This document shows positions 1-7,835 of a DNA stretch of 39,962 bases, piece by piece. The stretch is from Candidatus Nitrosopumilus sp. Lineage in GTDB: Archaea > Thermoproteota > Nitrososphaeria > Nitrososphaerales > Nitrosopumilaceae. The notes beneath the pieces are model-generated. The model was not told the DNA's origin, searched no databases, and saw only the letters and a program-made list of their open reading frames with translations. Location: contig JAHELP010000007.1 in NCBI GenBank assembly GCA_024644105.1, positions 1 to 39,962 on the forward strand. The letters run 5' to 3'. Both the position numbers and the translations under genes were made by a program. Numbering within the stretch: position 1 is the stretch's first letter; each line of letters begins with the position of its first letter.

Positions 1-54
1 TTTAACAAATTCTTTTTTCAGATTAACTAAATTTTTTGCAAGATTGTCAATCAT
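1..54 (-). CDS. Partial CDS, N-terminus of an unidentified protein
   Basis: On the minus strand an ATG at 54-52 opens a frame that stays open for 18 codons to the window edge (it begins MIDNLAKNL). The ATG overlaps the stop of the upstream coiled-coil gene in an ATGATTGA arrangement, the kind of 8-bp overlap seen between co-translated genes elsewhere in this window. Too little is visible to name a family. It could be chance, because 18 open codons are weak evidence on their own. Confidence 0.4.
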   Translation of the reverse strand, partial: MIDNLAKNLVNLKKEFVK

Positions 55-481
55 GAGACAATCCATTCTGATATTGTTCAACAAACTCTTTGGTACTCAT
101 GTTTTGACGTAATTGTTCAAACAACTTTGCATCTGATTCTGTTTGTTCTTTTGATTTTTCACCAGTGTTTCCAGATTGAAGAGTCTCAGTTAATTCTCTA
201 ACAGATGTAGATAATTTTTCCATAATTTTTGGGTGAATCACAGAGTCAAATCTTTTAGAAATTAATTCTTCAGTAGAACGTATTTTCTCTAATATACTAG
301 GCTCAGATTCAGCCTGCTGCTTTAGCATTGTACACATAGATGATACATTCATGACTTGGTAGTATGTTTCTACAATCTCATGAACACTCACATCAGTTTT
401 TGAATCTAGACCATCAAGCAAATTTTCTAGTTTTTGGGATTCATCATTAAGCATTTTAGAAATATCTTCAGCAGAAGTCAT
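47..481 (-). CDS. Hypothetical coiled-coil protein
   Basis: The 144-residue product is highly charged, has no membrane segment, and is predicted by eye to be almost entirely helical, with heptad-like runs around residues 5-30 and 85-130. I do not recognise a family. The ATG at 481-479 lies about 20 nt after a TTTTTAAAA box on the minus strand, so the mRNA is probably leaderless. Its 3' end overlaps a possible next gene that runs off the window, suggesting a small operon. Function unknown. Confidence 0.65.
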   Translation of the reverse strand: MTSAEDISKMLNDESQKLENLLDGLDSKTDVSVHEIVETYYQVMNVSSMCTMLKQQAESEPSILEKIRSTEELISKRFDSVIHPKIMEKLSTSVRELTETLQSGNTGEKSKEQTESDAKLFEQLRQNMSTKEFVEQYQNGLSHD

Positions 482-519
482 TACAAAAACTAAAGTTCAA
501 ATTTTTAAAAAGGTTAGGA

Positions 520-1224
520 TTATGCTTCTTTTTCAGAAGGTTTGATGTATACATAATTCATGATTACTCCAGCAATTATTCCGCCAATAATTGGGGCTGC
601 CCAATATAGCCACTGGAACTCCCATGCACCTGAAACAATTGCAGGGCCGAAAGTTCTTGCAGGATTCATAGATGCTCCAGTAAATGGAACACCAACAAGA
701 TGCAATAAGAAGATCATTCCACCAATAGTTGCACCTTGAATACCACGTGCTGCTTTTTTATGAACTGCAACCATAAAGATTACAGTAACCAAAAAGAATG
801 TCAAAATACCTTCTAGTGCAAATGCAGACCAAACATTATGGTCAATTAGGTCACTTGGACCACCTTGAGTTCCAAAATTAACTGCAGGACCCATTACAGG
901 GAAGATAGCATACAAAATCAAACCTGCAATCACAGCACCAACTAGTTGTGAAATAATGTAACCAATTCCATTTGGAATGCTAATTTTTTTTGTAATCATC
1001 ATAGGAATTGTAACTGCAGGATTAATGTGAGCGCCAGAGATATGACCAAATGCATAAACCATCAATCCAATTGCTGCTCCGTGAGCTAATGAAATCATAA
1101 TGTTTGCATCAACAGTTAGTCCTGAACCGATTGCTTCTTTAGAAATTATAATAGATAAAACACCGAAAAACACCAAGGCAAAAGTTGCGATTCCTTCTGC
1201 AAGAAATGCTCTTGTATCAACCAT
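520..1224 (-). CDS. Aquaporin / MIP-family channel
   Basis: Membrane channel of the major intrinsic protein family, 234 residues, the usual family length, with six hydrophobic segments. Both pore motifs are intact: NPA at residues 68-70 and 187-189, the second followed by the selectivity-filter Arg190. By alignment from memory with E. coli AqpZ, the other filter positions read His48 (Phe in AqpZ), His175 (His) and Ala184 (Thr). His175 argues for a water-type rather than glycerol-type pore. A His at the helix-2 position is otherwise known from plant TIP channels, some of which conduct ammonia. The substrate is therefore open. The start ATG is 23 nt from a TATA-like box at 1248-1255. Confidence 0.92.
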   Translation of the reverse strand: MVDTRAFLAEGIATFALVFFGVLSIIISKEAIGSGLTVDANIMISLAHGAAIGLMVYAFGHISGAHINPAVTIPMMITKKISIPNGIGYIISQLVGAVIAGLILYAIFPVMGPAVNFGTQGGPSDLIDHNVWSAFALEGILTFFLVTVIFMVAVHKKAARGIQGATIGGMIFLLHLVGVPFTGASMNPARTFGPAIVSGAWEFQWLYWAAPIIGGIIAGVIMNYVYIKPSEKEA

Positions 1225-1247
1225 AAGCTAAAGCCTCGATTTTATCC

Positions 1248-1255
1248 ATATAAAA
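1248..1255 (-). promoter_or_regulatory. TATA box of the aquaporin gene
   Basis: TTTTATAT on the minus strand, 23 nt upstream of the aquaporin ATG. This is the archaeal spacing that puts transcription start at or next to the start codon (leaderless mRNA). Confidence 0.5.
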
Positions 1256-1326
1256 CATTCGACCAGATTTTGTGATCAAAGGATCTCAAAAAGTAATTAA
1301 TTACAGAGAAAACCTTTTGAGAATAC

Positions 1327-1791
1327 ATGGTTTCTGAAGGTGATTCTGTTCCAAAATTTGCAGTAAATGATGCAAACGGAAACAAAGTAAAATCTAGTGA
1401 TTTTAAGGGCAAAAAACATGCCATCTACTTTTACCCAAAAGATTTCACTCCAGGATGTACAACAGAGGCCGATGAGTTTTCTAAAGATTACAAGAAATTT
1501 CAAAAAGAAGGAATTGAAATTATCGGAGTCAGTCCTGACGATGTAGAGTCTCACAAAAAATTCTGTGATAAAATGAATATCAAATATCCACTCCTAGCAG
1601 ATGTAGATAAAGAAATTTCAAATGCCTTTGGTGTTTGGGGTAAGAAAAAATTCATGGGCAGAGAATACATGGGAGTAATGAGAAGTACATTTCTTGTAAA
1701 TGAAAAGGGAAAAATTTTCAAAATATATCCCAAGGTAAAACCTGCAGGACATTCTAAAGAAGTGCTAGAAGATTTTCTTAATTTAAAATAA
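1327..1791 (+). CDS. bcp: Peroxiredoxin, BCP/PrxQ type
   Basis: Thiol peroxidase that reduces hydrogen peroxide and organic hydroperoxides using a thioredoxin-like donor. The 154 residues match the family. The peroxidatic motif PxxxTxxC is present, with Pro37, Thr41 and Cys44. A second cysteine, Cys80, lies 36 residues further on. That spacing is known for the resolving cysteine of atypical two-Cys PrxQ enzymes, so an intramolecular disulfide is likely. No signal peptide is visible, so it should be cytoplasmic. It stands alone, divergent from the aquaporin gene. In an aerobic ammonia oxidiser, peroxide defence is a natural role. Confidence 0.93.
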   Translation: MVSEGDSVPKFAVNDANGNKVKSSDFKGKKHAIYFYPKDFTPGCTTEADEFSKDYKKFQKEGIEIIGVSPDDVESHKKFCDKMNIKYPLLADVDKEISNAFGVWGKKKFMGREYMGVMRSTFLVNEKGKIFKIYPKVKPAGHSKEVLEDFLNLK

Positions 1792-1820
1792 AAAGAAGTA
1801 AAGAAAAGGTTGTTGAAAGA

Positions 1821-2783
1821 TTAGAAACCTTTTGGTAGTGTGCCTTTAGATGCTTTAGGTGCTTCGGGTTCTGCTTCTTTTGGTTCAAAACCTTTTGGTA
1901 GTGTACCTCTACTAGCTGAACTTCGAGCTTTTGATTCTGCTTCAAGTAATTCTTGAAATGCCTTTTCGTCATCTACTCTTTGCTGTTCTATTCTTTGCAA
2001 GTAATCTGCTTCATAGTCTGCAAGTTTTTCTTGTCTAGATTTTCCATCATCACTGGATGTTGATTGTGGTGGTGGGGCTTGTTGCTGTTGTTTTGCTTCT
2101 CCCATACCTTTTGGTAGTGTGCCTTTTGCAGGCTTTGGTGGTTCTGGTGTTGGTGGTTGTTGTTCTGCTTGTGCAGCAACGCCTTCAACTGTCATATTGA
2201 CACCACTGAAACTTCCAAATTTCTTATCAGCAGGATGATATGCAAGTCTAGTTCTTGTTGCATAGTATTGGTTTGAACATGCTGTGTAACCTGTTACCAC
2301 TGCTTTTTGATCATTCCAGTTTTTGGTTGGAACTTTTCCTACAGGAGCAGTTAGTCTAACAAAGTATCTGTTAGGAGCTGGAGAATAGCCTGTGACTTTG
2401 GCTCTATAATCATGAAATGATGTCATAGGAGCAGTCATGTATGCATTCTCTAATGCGTCTTGTACAGTTGCTGGAGGTTGTGTTGTAGTTTCAGCTGGTT
2501 TTGGAACCTCTGCAGGTTTTTCTTCCATTCCTTTAGGTAGTGTACCTTTTGGTTTGGTGGTTGCTGCAGGTCTCTCAGCAGGTTTTGCTGGAGCTGGTTT
2601 TGTTTCAGCTGGCTTTACTTCAGCTGGTTTTGTTTCAGCTGGTTTTACCTCAGCAGGTTTTGCTTCTGCTGGCTTTGGAGCAGGTTTGGCTTCAAGTTGT
2701 GTTGATAATTTTGTTAATTTTGCCTCTAGTTCTGCAATTTTAGACTCTAGATCTTTTTTTGTACTTGCCTTTTTTGCTGCCAT
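1821..2783 (-). CDS. KGTLPKG-repeat protein, long paralogue
   Basis: Unrecognised 320-residue protein. In order: a short basic start (MAAKK), a coiled coil (about 10-35), a low-complexity tract of PAExK units (about 40-75), a compact-looking segment rich in Tyr, Thr and Arg (about 120-205), then a charged helical tail. The motif (K/R)GTLPKG(M/F) occurs four times, and the protein ends exactly in GTLPKGF. Its downstream paralogue shares 572 bp of identical DNA with it but differs at both ends. The ATG at 2783 is preferred over one seven codons earlier, because a GTTTATTTA box at 2806-2814 lies 22 nt before 2783. No signal peptide or membrane segment is seen. Function unknown. Confidence 0.8.
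   Translation of the reverse strand: MAAKKASTKKDLESKIAELEAKLTKLSTQLEAKPAPKPAEAKPAEVKPAETKPAEVKPAETKPAPAKPAERPAATTKPKGTLPKGMEEKPAEVPKPAETTTQPPATVQDALENAYMTAPMTSFHDYRAKVTGYSPAPNRYFVRLTAPVGKVPTKNWNDQKAVVTGYTACSNQYYATRTRLAYHPADKKFGSFSGVNMTVEGVAAQAEQQPPTPEPPKPAKGTLPKGMGEAKQQQQAPPPQSTSSDDGKSRQEKLADYEADYLQRIEQQRVDDEKAFQELLEAESKARSSASRGTLPKGFEPKEAEPEAPKASKGTLPKGF
2106..2677. repeat. Perfect direct repeat, copy 1 (572 bp)
   Basis: Every base of 2106-2677 matches 3162-3733 at a constant offset of 1056. The identity includes third codon positions and stops abruptly at both ends. The repeat covers the central domain, the PAExK tract and two GTLPKG motifs of the two paralogues. Confidence 0.97.
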
Positions 2784-2805
2784 TCCTTTCAGTAAATAAG
2801 CCATT

Positions 2806-2814
2806 GTTTATTTA
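2806..2814 (-). promoter_or_regulatory. TATA box of the long KGTLPKG protein
   Basis: TAAATAAAC on the minus strand, ending 22 nt before the ATG at 2783 and almost touching the upstream in-frame ATG at 2804. It therefore selects 2783 as the start. Confidence 0.5.
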
Positions 2815-2894
2815 CATTTTGATCATCGAAAATTTTTATTCAAAATAATTAGTAAAAATAAACAATATTTTGTAAAAATTTCATTAGTTGTGAA

Positions 2895-3086
2895 TTAATC
2901 AGGTTCCCAGAACTGCATCACATGCATACAATTGTTACATCTCCACAATCTTACATGAATTCCATTGTTTGGATCGGCAGCATAAGTTCCATCTTCAAGT
3001 TTCATGACTGTTGGAAGATAGCTTAATTCATTGTTTTCAAGCCATTCGTTTTGCTGGCAATTAGGACATTTGATTTTTGGGCCCAT
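2895..3086 (-). CDS. Small zinc-ribbon protein
   Basis: A 63-residue protein with two CxxC knuckles, CPNC near residue 7 and CNNC near residue 50, typical of a single zinc ribbon. The stretch between them is acidic and polar. I do not recognise the family. It lies between the two KGTLPKG paralogues on the same strand, so it may be co-expressed with them. The ATG at 3086 is preferred over a TTG two codons upstream. It could be a nucleic-acid or protein-binding module. No partner is apparent from sequence alone. Confidence 0.7.
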   Translation of the reverse strand: MGPKIKCPNCQQNEWLENNELSYLPTVMKLEDGTYAADPNNGIHVRLWRCNNCMHVMQFWEPD

Positions 3087-3155
3087 ATACAATATAGTGT
3101 ATGAACAAAGAAGAATATTACTATTAAAAATAGAAAATAAAAGATATTTTTTGAA

Positions 3156-3827
3156 TTAGAAACCTTTTGGTAGTGTGCCTTTTGCAGGCTTTGGTGGTTC
3201 TGGTGTTGGTGGTTGTTGTTCTGCTTGTGCAGCAACGCCTTCAACTGTCATATTGACACCACTGAAACTTCCAAATTTCTTATCAGCAGGATGATATGCA
3301 AGTCTAGTTCTTGTTGCATAGTATTGGTTTGAACATGCTGTGTAACCTGTTACCACTGCTTTTTGATCATTCCAGTTTTTGGTTGGAACTTTTCCTACAG
3401 GAGCAGTTAGTCTAACAAAGTATCTGTTAGGAGCTGGAGAATAGCCTGTGACTTTGGCTCTATAATCATGAAATGATGTCATAGGAGCAGTCATGTATGC
3501 ATTCTCTAATGCGTCTTGTACAGTTGCTGGAGGTTGTGTTGTAGTTTCAGCTGGTTTTGGAACCTCTGCAGGTTTTTCTTCCATTCCTTTAGGTAGTGTA
3601 CCTTTTGGTTTGGTGGTTGCTGCAGGTCTCTCAGCAGGTTTTGCTGGAGCTGGTTTTGTTTCAGCTGGCTTTACTTCAGCTGGTTTTGTTTCAGCTGGTT
3701 TTACCTCAGCAGGTTTTGCTTCTGCTGGCTTTGACTCAAGCTGAGTAGAAAGTTTATTCAACTTTGCTTCTAATTCGGCAATCTTTTTTTCAAGATCTGC
3801 TTTTGTTTGCTTTTTAGCAGCTGCCAT
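3156..3827 (-). CDS. KGTLPKG-repeat protein, short paralogue
   Basis: Unrecognised 223-residue paralogue of the neighbouring protein. It has the same architecture: basic start, coiled coil, PAExK tract, Tyr/Thr-rich domain. It ends directly after the domain with KGTLPKGF and lacks the charged helical tail. It carries two GTLPKG motifs, one of them terminal. The first 35 or so residues differ from the long copy at many positions while the rest is identical at DNA level. The ATG at 3827 (MAAAKK) is chosen because GTTTATGT at 3849-3856 lies 21 nt upstream and the start aligns with that of the long copy. Confidence 0.8.
   Translation of the reverse strand: MAAAKKQTKADLEKKIAELEAKLNKLSTQLESKPAEAKPAEVKPAETKPAEVKPAETKPAPAKPAERPAATTKPKGTLPKGMEEKPAEVPKPAETTTQPPATVQDALENAYMTAPMTSFHDYRAKVTGYSPAPNRYFVRLTAPVGKVPTKNWNDQKAVVTGYTACSNQYYATRTRLAYHPADKKFGSFSGVNMTVEGVAAQAEQQPPTPEPPKPAKGTLPKGF
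3162..3733. repeat. Perfect direct repeat, copy 2 (572 bp)
   Basis: Second copy of the identical 572-bp block described at 2106-2677. The flanking bases differ immediately outside it (3161 against 2105, 3734 against 2678). Confidence 0.97.
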
Positions 3828-3893
3828 ATTTTGGATGGTCAATCCGGGGTTTATGTACATTTGGGTTGATTACAACAACTAATTTTGATCAAG

Positions 3894-3901
3894 TTTTATA
3901 T
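3894..3901 (+). promoter_or_regulatory. TATA box of the Cys/His-rich protein gene
   Basis: TTTTATAT ending 22 nt before the ATG at 3924. It rules out the longer reading frame, which would begin upstream of this box. Confidence 0.55.
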
Positions 3902-3923
3902 GCTAAATTGCATTATTGATGTT

Positions 3924-4298
3924 ATGGATGACTTTGAGAAAGAATTTCCTGATTTTGATTGGAAGAATACTCCAGCCTACAAACATCCAGGTGGAAAAGA
4001 TTGTCCATGTCCAAAACATGAATACATTAGAGAACAGATCAATTTTACAAAACAGGTAAATGAAAAAGGAAAAGAACCATCAAAAGTCACGCTAAAATTT
4101 TGTCCCGATCATTATAGAGTCTACATGGATGAAGTAATTCCAGCAATGCCACTAAAGTACAAAATACTTACAAAAATTGCATTAAAACTTGGAGCAATTC
4201 AAGTTGAGCAGCTAAAGTACATGGAATCAGAATTGTGTTTTTACTGTAAGTTCGGCTCCGGTGGACATGACAAAAAAACAGAACTGCCACCAATGTAA
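3924..4298 (+). CDS. Hypothetical Cys/His-rich protein
   Basis: A 124-residue soluble protein not matched to a family I know. It has CPCP followed by His near residue 29, a CPDH pair near residue 57, and CFYC plus a His near the C-terminus. These could bind metal, zinc being the plain guess. A frame extension to 3885 exists, but the TATA box at 3894-3901 sits inside it, so the ATG at 3924 is the likely leaderless start. It stands alone, divergent from the KGTLPKG gene and upstream of the ubiD-family gene. Confidence 0.7.
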   Translation: MDDFEKEFPDFDWKNTPAYKHPGGKDCPCPKHEYIREQINFTKQVNEKGKEPSKVTLKFCPDHYRVYMDEVIPAMPLKYKILTKIALKLGAIQVEQLKYMESELCFYCKFGSGGHDKKTELPPM

Positions 4299-4310
4299 AA
4301 ACGAGTTAAG

Positions 4311-4318
4311 CTTATACT
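4311..4318 (+). promoter_or_regulatory. TATA box of the ubiD-family gene
   Basis: CTTATACT ends 21 nt before the GTG start at 4340. This supports a leaderless mRNA starting at GTG. Confidence 0.45.
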
Positions 4319-4339
4319 TGATCTGACTAGAGAACCAAT

Positions 4340-5782
4340 GTGGGAATAGAGGATATTCGGGATTTCATTTCAGAGCTTGAAAAACAAGGAGAATTAAAAA
4401 GAGTCAAGACGGAAGTTGATTCAGATTTAGAGATTGCAGAGATTCTCAGAAGAGAAATGTATGCTAATGGTCCTGCGATTCTGTTTGAAAATGTAAAGGG
4501 CTATGACATGCCAGTTTTAGGAAATGCATTTGGTTCTATGAAAAGATTAGAGATAGGATTAGAGATGACTGATTTTACAGAAATTGGTCAACGCATTGCA
4601 GATATGACAAAGATGGACATCCCATCAGGATTACTAAACAAAATAAAAAAACTTCCAGAACTCTCAAAGATGACTGCTTCATTTCCAAAAGAAGAATCAA
4701 GTGGACCAGTTACAGAATTTACATCGACTGATGCATCTTTTGATGATATCCCAATTCTAAAATCATGGCCTGATGATGCAGGTCGATTCATTACTTTGGG
4801 TTTAGTAGCTACAAAACATCCAGAAACAGGAGTTAGAAACTTGGGAGTATACAGAATGCAAATTGTAGATAAAACTCATGCATTGATGCACTGGCAGAAA
4901 CACAAGAGGGGAGCTCACCATAGTGATATTTCAAAAGACAAGGGTGAAAAAATTCCAACTGCAATAATAATTGGTGGAGAACCTGCTACAATATTTTCAT
5001 CAATTGCACCAGTCCCTGAAGGATTGGACAAATACTTGTTTGCAGGAATTACTAGAAAAGAAGGAATCAAAACTGTGAAATGCAAAACAATTGATTTGGA
5101 TGTTCCAGCTAATGCAGAGATTGTTTTAGAAGGATATGTAGATCCGGCAGACATTAGAGATGAGGGACCATTTGGAGATCATACAGGATACTATACACCA
5201 GTTGAACCATATCCAACATTTACACTAACAGGAATTATGAAAAGAAAAGATCCAATTTACGTTACCACCGTTGTTGGAAAACCAATTCTAGAAGATGCAT
5301 TTATTGGAAAAGTGATAGAACGTTCATTTTTACCACTGGTTCAAATGTTCCATCCCGAGGTAGTCGACTTTAGCATGCCAGCAGCAGGGTGGTTCCAAGG
5401 ATTTGCAATCATTTCAATCAAAAAAAGATACCCTGGTCAAGCAAAAAAAGTAATGATGGGATTATGGGGAATGGGACAGTTGTCACTGACTAAAATGTTC
5501 GTAGTAGTAGATGAAGACATCAACGTGCATGATATCAATGATGTAATTTGGGCAATTACAACAAGGGCAGATGCTGCACGAGATACAGTAATAATTAACA
5601 ATACGCCAACTGATACACTCGATCCTGCATCACCACTTGTAAACTTGGGTTCTAAAATGGGAATTGATGCTACTCAAAAAACTAGAGAAGAAGGATATGA
5701 AAGAGAAATTCAACAGCAAGTCAAAGTTGATGATAAAACAAAAGATCTAGTAGATGCTAAATGGTCTAGTTACGGATTATAA
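4340..5782 (+). CDS. UbiD-family prenylated-FMN decarboxylase
   Basis: Decarboxylase of the UbiD family, 480 residues, full family length. The hallmark segment with EGYVDP and then EGPFGDHTGYY is present near residue 270, supplying the acidic active-site residues. The prFMN-binding GVRNLGVYR region lies near residue 160. Family members need prenylated FMN made by UbiX. Two roles fit: the late naphthoate decarboxylation of futalosine-pathway menaquinone synthesis (suggested by the facing mqnC), or anhydromevalonate-phosphate decarboxylase of the archaeal mevalonate pathway. Sequence alone does not decide. It starts with GTG, and its last 6 bp overlap the end of mqnC on the other strand. Confidence 0.9.
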   Translation: MGIEDIRDFISELEKQGELKRVKTEVDSDLEIAEILRREMYANGPAILFENVKGYDMPVLGNAFGSMKRLEIGLEMTDFTEIGQRIADMTKMDIPSGLLNKIKKLPELSKMTASFPKEESSGPVTEFTSTDASFDDIPILKSWPDDAGRFITLGLVATKHPETGVRNLGVYRMQIVDKTHALMHWQKHKRGAHHSDISKDKGEKIPTAIIIGGEPATIFSSIAPVPEGLDKYLFAGITRKEGIKTVKCKTIDLDVPANAEIVLEGYVDPADIRDEGPFGDHTGYYTPVEPYPTFTLTGIMKRKDPIYVTTVVGKPILEDAFIGKVIERSFLPLVQMFHPEVVDFSMPAAGWFQGFAIISIKKRYPGQAKKVMMGLWGMGQLSLTKMFVVVDEDINVHDINDVIWAITTRADAARDTVIINNTPTDTLDPASPLVNLGSKMGIDATQKTREEGYEREIQQQVKVDDKTKDLVDAKWSSYGL

Positions 5783-6895
5783 TATAGAAATAGGATTGTA
5801 AAAATTATCTCTCTCTTCTACCTGATAACCAATTTGATGAATTGCATCAATGATTATTTTATCAGTAAGTTCTGTTGAACGTGCACCAGTACATGATACA
5901 ACCTCCTCACCGATGAGGGTACCGCCAAAATCATCAGCCCCATATTGTAATGCAAGTTGAGCCATTCCAACACCATTAGTCAACCAAGAGGACTGAATGT
6001 GAGGAATTAATCCATCAAGTACAAGCCTAGAAATTGCAATCATTTTCAAAAGTTGAATTCCACCAGTTCCATATTCAACAATGCCTTCTTCATGCATCAA
6101 GGTATTGTTTGGCTCAAAATTCCATGGGATAAAGGCCATGAAACCTTTTGTTTGCTCTTGTAGTTTTACAATTTTAGAAAAGTGTTCAACAATATCATTA
6201 TTATTTTCTACATGTCCGTACATCATGGTTGCAGAACCTGGAATTCCTAAAGCATGTGCTTCACCCATTATTCTAATCCAATCATCACTTGAAATTTTCT
6301 TGGGGCTAATGATTTCTTTGACTGAATCAGTTAAAATTTCAGCACCAGCTCCAGGAATTGATTGTAATCCTGCATCTTTTAATCTAGATAGAATTTCTTT
6401 GGTTGATGATTTTTCAACTCTGGCAATCATATCAATTTCAGATGTAGATAATCCATGAACTCCAACTGATGGGAATTTATCTCGAATCATTCTGAATGCA
6501 TCTTCATAATATTCAATCTTCAAATTTGGATTATGTCCACCTTGAATCAAAACTTGACGAATCTTGAACATATCCCAAGAAGTTTTGACTCTAGCTTCAA
6601 TCTCATCAAGAGTTAAAGTGTAAGAATCTTCAGCTCCTGGAGATCTATAAAATGCACAAAATTTACAATCAGTAATACAAACGTTGGTGTAATTCAAAAT
6701 AATATTATTTACAAAAGAAGCTTTTTTCCCAAATTGTTTTCTTGTAAGATGACCTGCAGTAAGGCCCATTAAATGAACATCATCAGATTCCAATAATCTC
6801 CCAATATCTTCTGGACCAGGTCTTTTACCGTTAAGAGAATTTTCCAAAATATCTTTGATTTCACTTTTTTGTATCTGCTCAGTAGTCTGACTCAA
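5777..6895 (-). CDS. mqnC: Cyclic dehypoxanthinyl futalosine synthase (MqnC), radical SAM
   Basis: Radical SAM enzyme of the futalosine route to menaquinone. It cyclises dehypoxanthinyl futalosine. The cluster motif CxxxCxxC is at Cys73, Cys77 and Cys80, preceded by the family-typical GLTAGHLTRKQFG segment. The 372 residues are the usual length. The related paralogues MqnE and CofH share the fold, but the N-terminal signature fits MqnC best. The start is TTG, with an ATTAAAT box about 25 nt upstream on the minus strand. No earlier ATG fits. Chorismate for this pathway would come from the aromatic block just downstream on the chromosome. Confidence 0.88.
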   Translation of the reverse strand: MSQTTEQIQKSEIKDILENSLNGKRPGPEDIGRLLESDDVHLMGLTAGHLTRKQFGKKASFVNNIILNYTNVCITDCKFCAFYRSPGAEDSYTLTLDEIEARVKTSWDMFKIRQVLIQGGHNPNLKIEYYEDAFRMIRDKFPSVGVHGLSTSEIDMIARVEKSSTKEILSRLKDAGLQSIPGAGAEILTDSVKEIISPKKISSDDWIRIMGEAHALGIPGSATMMYGHVENNNDIVEHFSKIVKLQEQTKGFMAFIPWNFEPNNTLMHEEGIVEYGTGGIQLLKMIAISRLVLDGLIPHIQSSWLTNGVGMAQLALQYGADDFGGTLIGEEVVSCTGARSTELTDKIIIDAIHQIGYQVEERDNFYNPISIL

Positions 6896-7052
6896 GTATT
6901 CTACATCCCTTAGAATTTCTATTTAATCCTTGATAGAAATAATGAACAAAAAAAGAATTAAACCAAATGAGTGATTTGTGCGCAATTATTCTCAAAGAGG
7001 AGTTGAATGATTCACGTTATTTTTAAGTAGGGCACAAAAATCAGATCAAATC

Positions 7053-7835
7053 ATGGTATCAGGAAATCAGATTAGACTTAATCGAATTCTTAGAAAAGGA
7101 AGAATGTTATGCATTCCAATGGATCACGGTATTTCAAATGGGCCTATTGAAGGTCTTGAAAATCCAGCATCTACAATTTACAAATGTGAGGGTCATGGTC
7201 TTACAAGTGTAATTATTAACAAAGGAATTCTCAAAACATTACCAAAACCAACCAAAATAGGAATTTTAGTTCATTTTTCAAGCAGTACATCATTATCATT
7301 AGCTCCAAATCGAAAAATGCTAACAGGAACTGTAAAAGAAGCAGTTGCAATGGGAGCAGACGGAGTATCATTACACATCAACATTGGAGGCAAAGAAGAA
7401 CCTGAAATGTTAGAACAACTTGGAATGACTGCGGATCAATGTCACAAATGGGGAATGCCATTGTTAGCAATGATGTATCCAAGAGGTGAAAACATCAAAA
7501 ATCCACATGATCCAGAAATTGTAGCACATGTTGCAAGAATTGGAGCAGAGTGTGGAGCAGACATTGTAAAAACATTGTACACCGGAGATATAGATTCATT
7601 TGCTAAAATTGTAAAGAGTACACCAGTTCCAATTGTAATTGCTGGTGGACCTAAAGCAGATACAGATTTAGATATTCTTCAAATGACTGAAGATGCAATG
7701 ACTGCAGGAGCTAAAGGAGTTACATATGGTAGAAACATCTTTGCACATAAAACACCTGAAAAAATGGTTGCAGCATTAGCTGAAATTATTTTCAAAAAAG
7801 GAACAGCAAAGGAAGCACTGAAAAAAATTGAGTAA
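7053..7835 (+). CDS. aroA': 2-amino-3,7-dideoxy-D-threo-hept-6-ulosonate synthase
   Basis: First enzyme of the archaeal alternative shikimate entry. It condenses an aspartate-semialdehyde-derived unit with a 6-deoxy-5-ketofructose-phosphate donor, replacing DAHP synthase. The 260-residue protein is of the DhnA/class I aldolase fold, with MDHG at residues 23-26 and the Schiff-base lysine Lys173 in IVKTLYTG. Being directly joined to a dehydroquinate synthase II gene sets it apart from fructose-bisphosphate aldolase. A TTTTTAAG box about 25 nt before the ATG suggests a leaderless operon start. The gene overlaps the next one by 8 bp. Confidence 0.9.
   Translation: MVSGNQIRLNRILRKGRMLCIPMDHGISNGPIEGLENPASTIYKCEGHGLTSVIINKGILKTLPKPTKIGILVHFSSSTSLSLAPNRKMLTGTVKEAVAMGADGVSLHINIGGKEEPEMLEQLGMTADQCHKWGMPLLAMMYPRGENIKNPHDPEIVAHVARIGAECGADIVKTLYTGDIDSFAKIVKSTPVPIVIAGGPKADTDLDILQMTEDAMTAGAKGVTYGRNIFAHKTPEKMVAALAEIIFKKGTAKEALKKIE

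Noticed and set aside
2437-2799. Long plus-strand frame antisense to the KGTLPKG gene (and its twin at 3493-3744), encoding SAGF-type repeats
   Set aside because: It is the mirror of the PAExK repeat tract of the minus-strand genes, has no promoter or ribosome site, and its repeat composition follows directly from the sense repeats.
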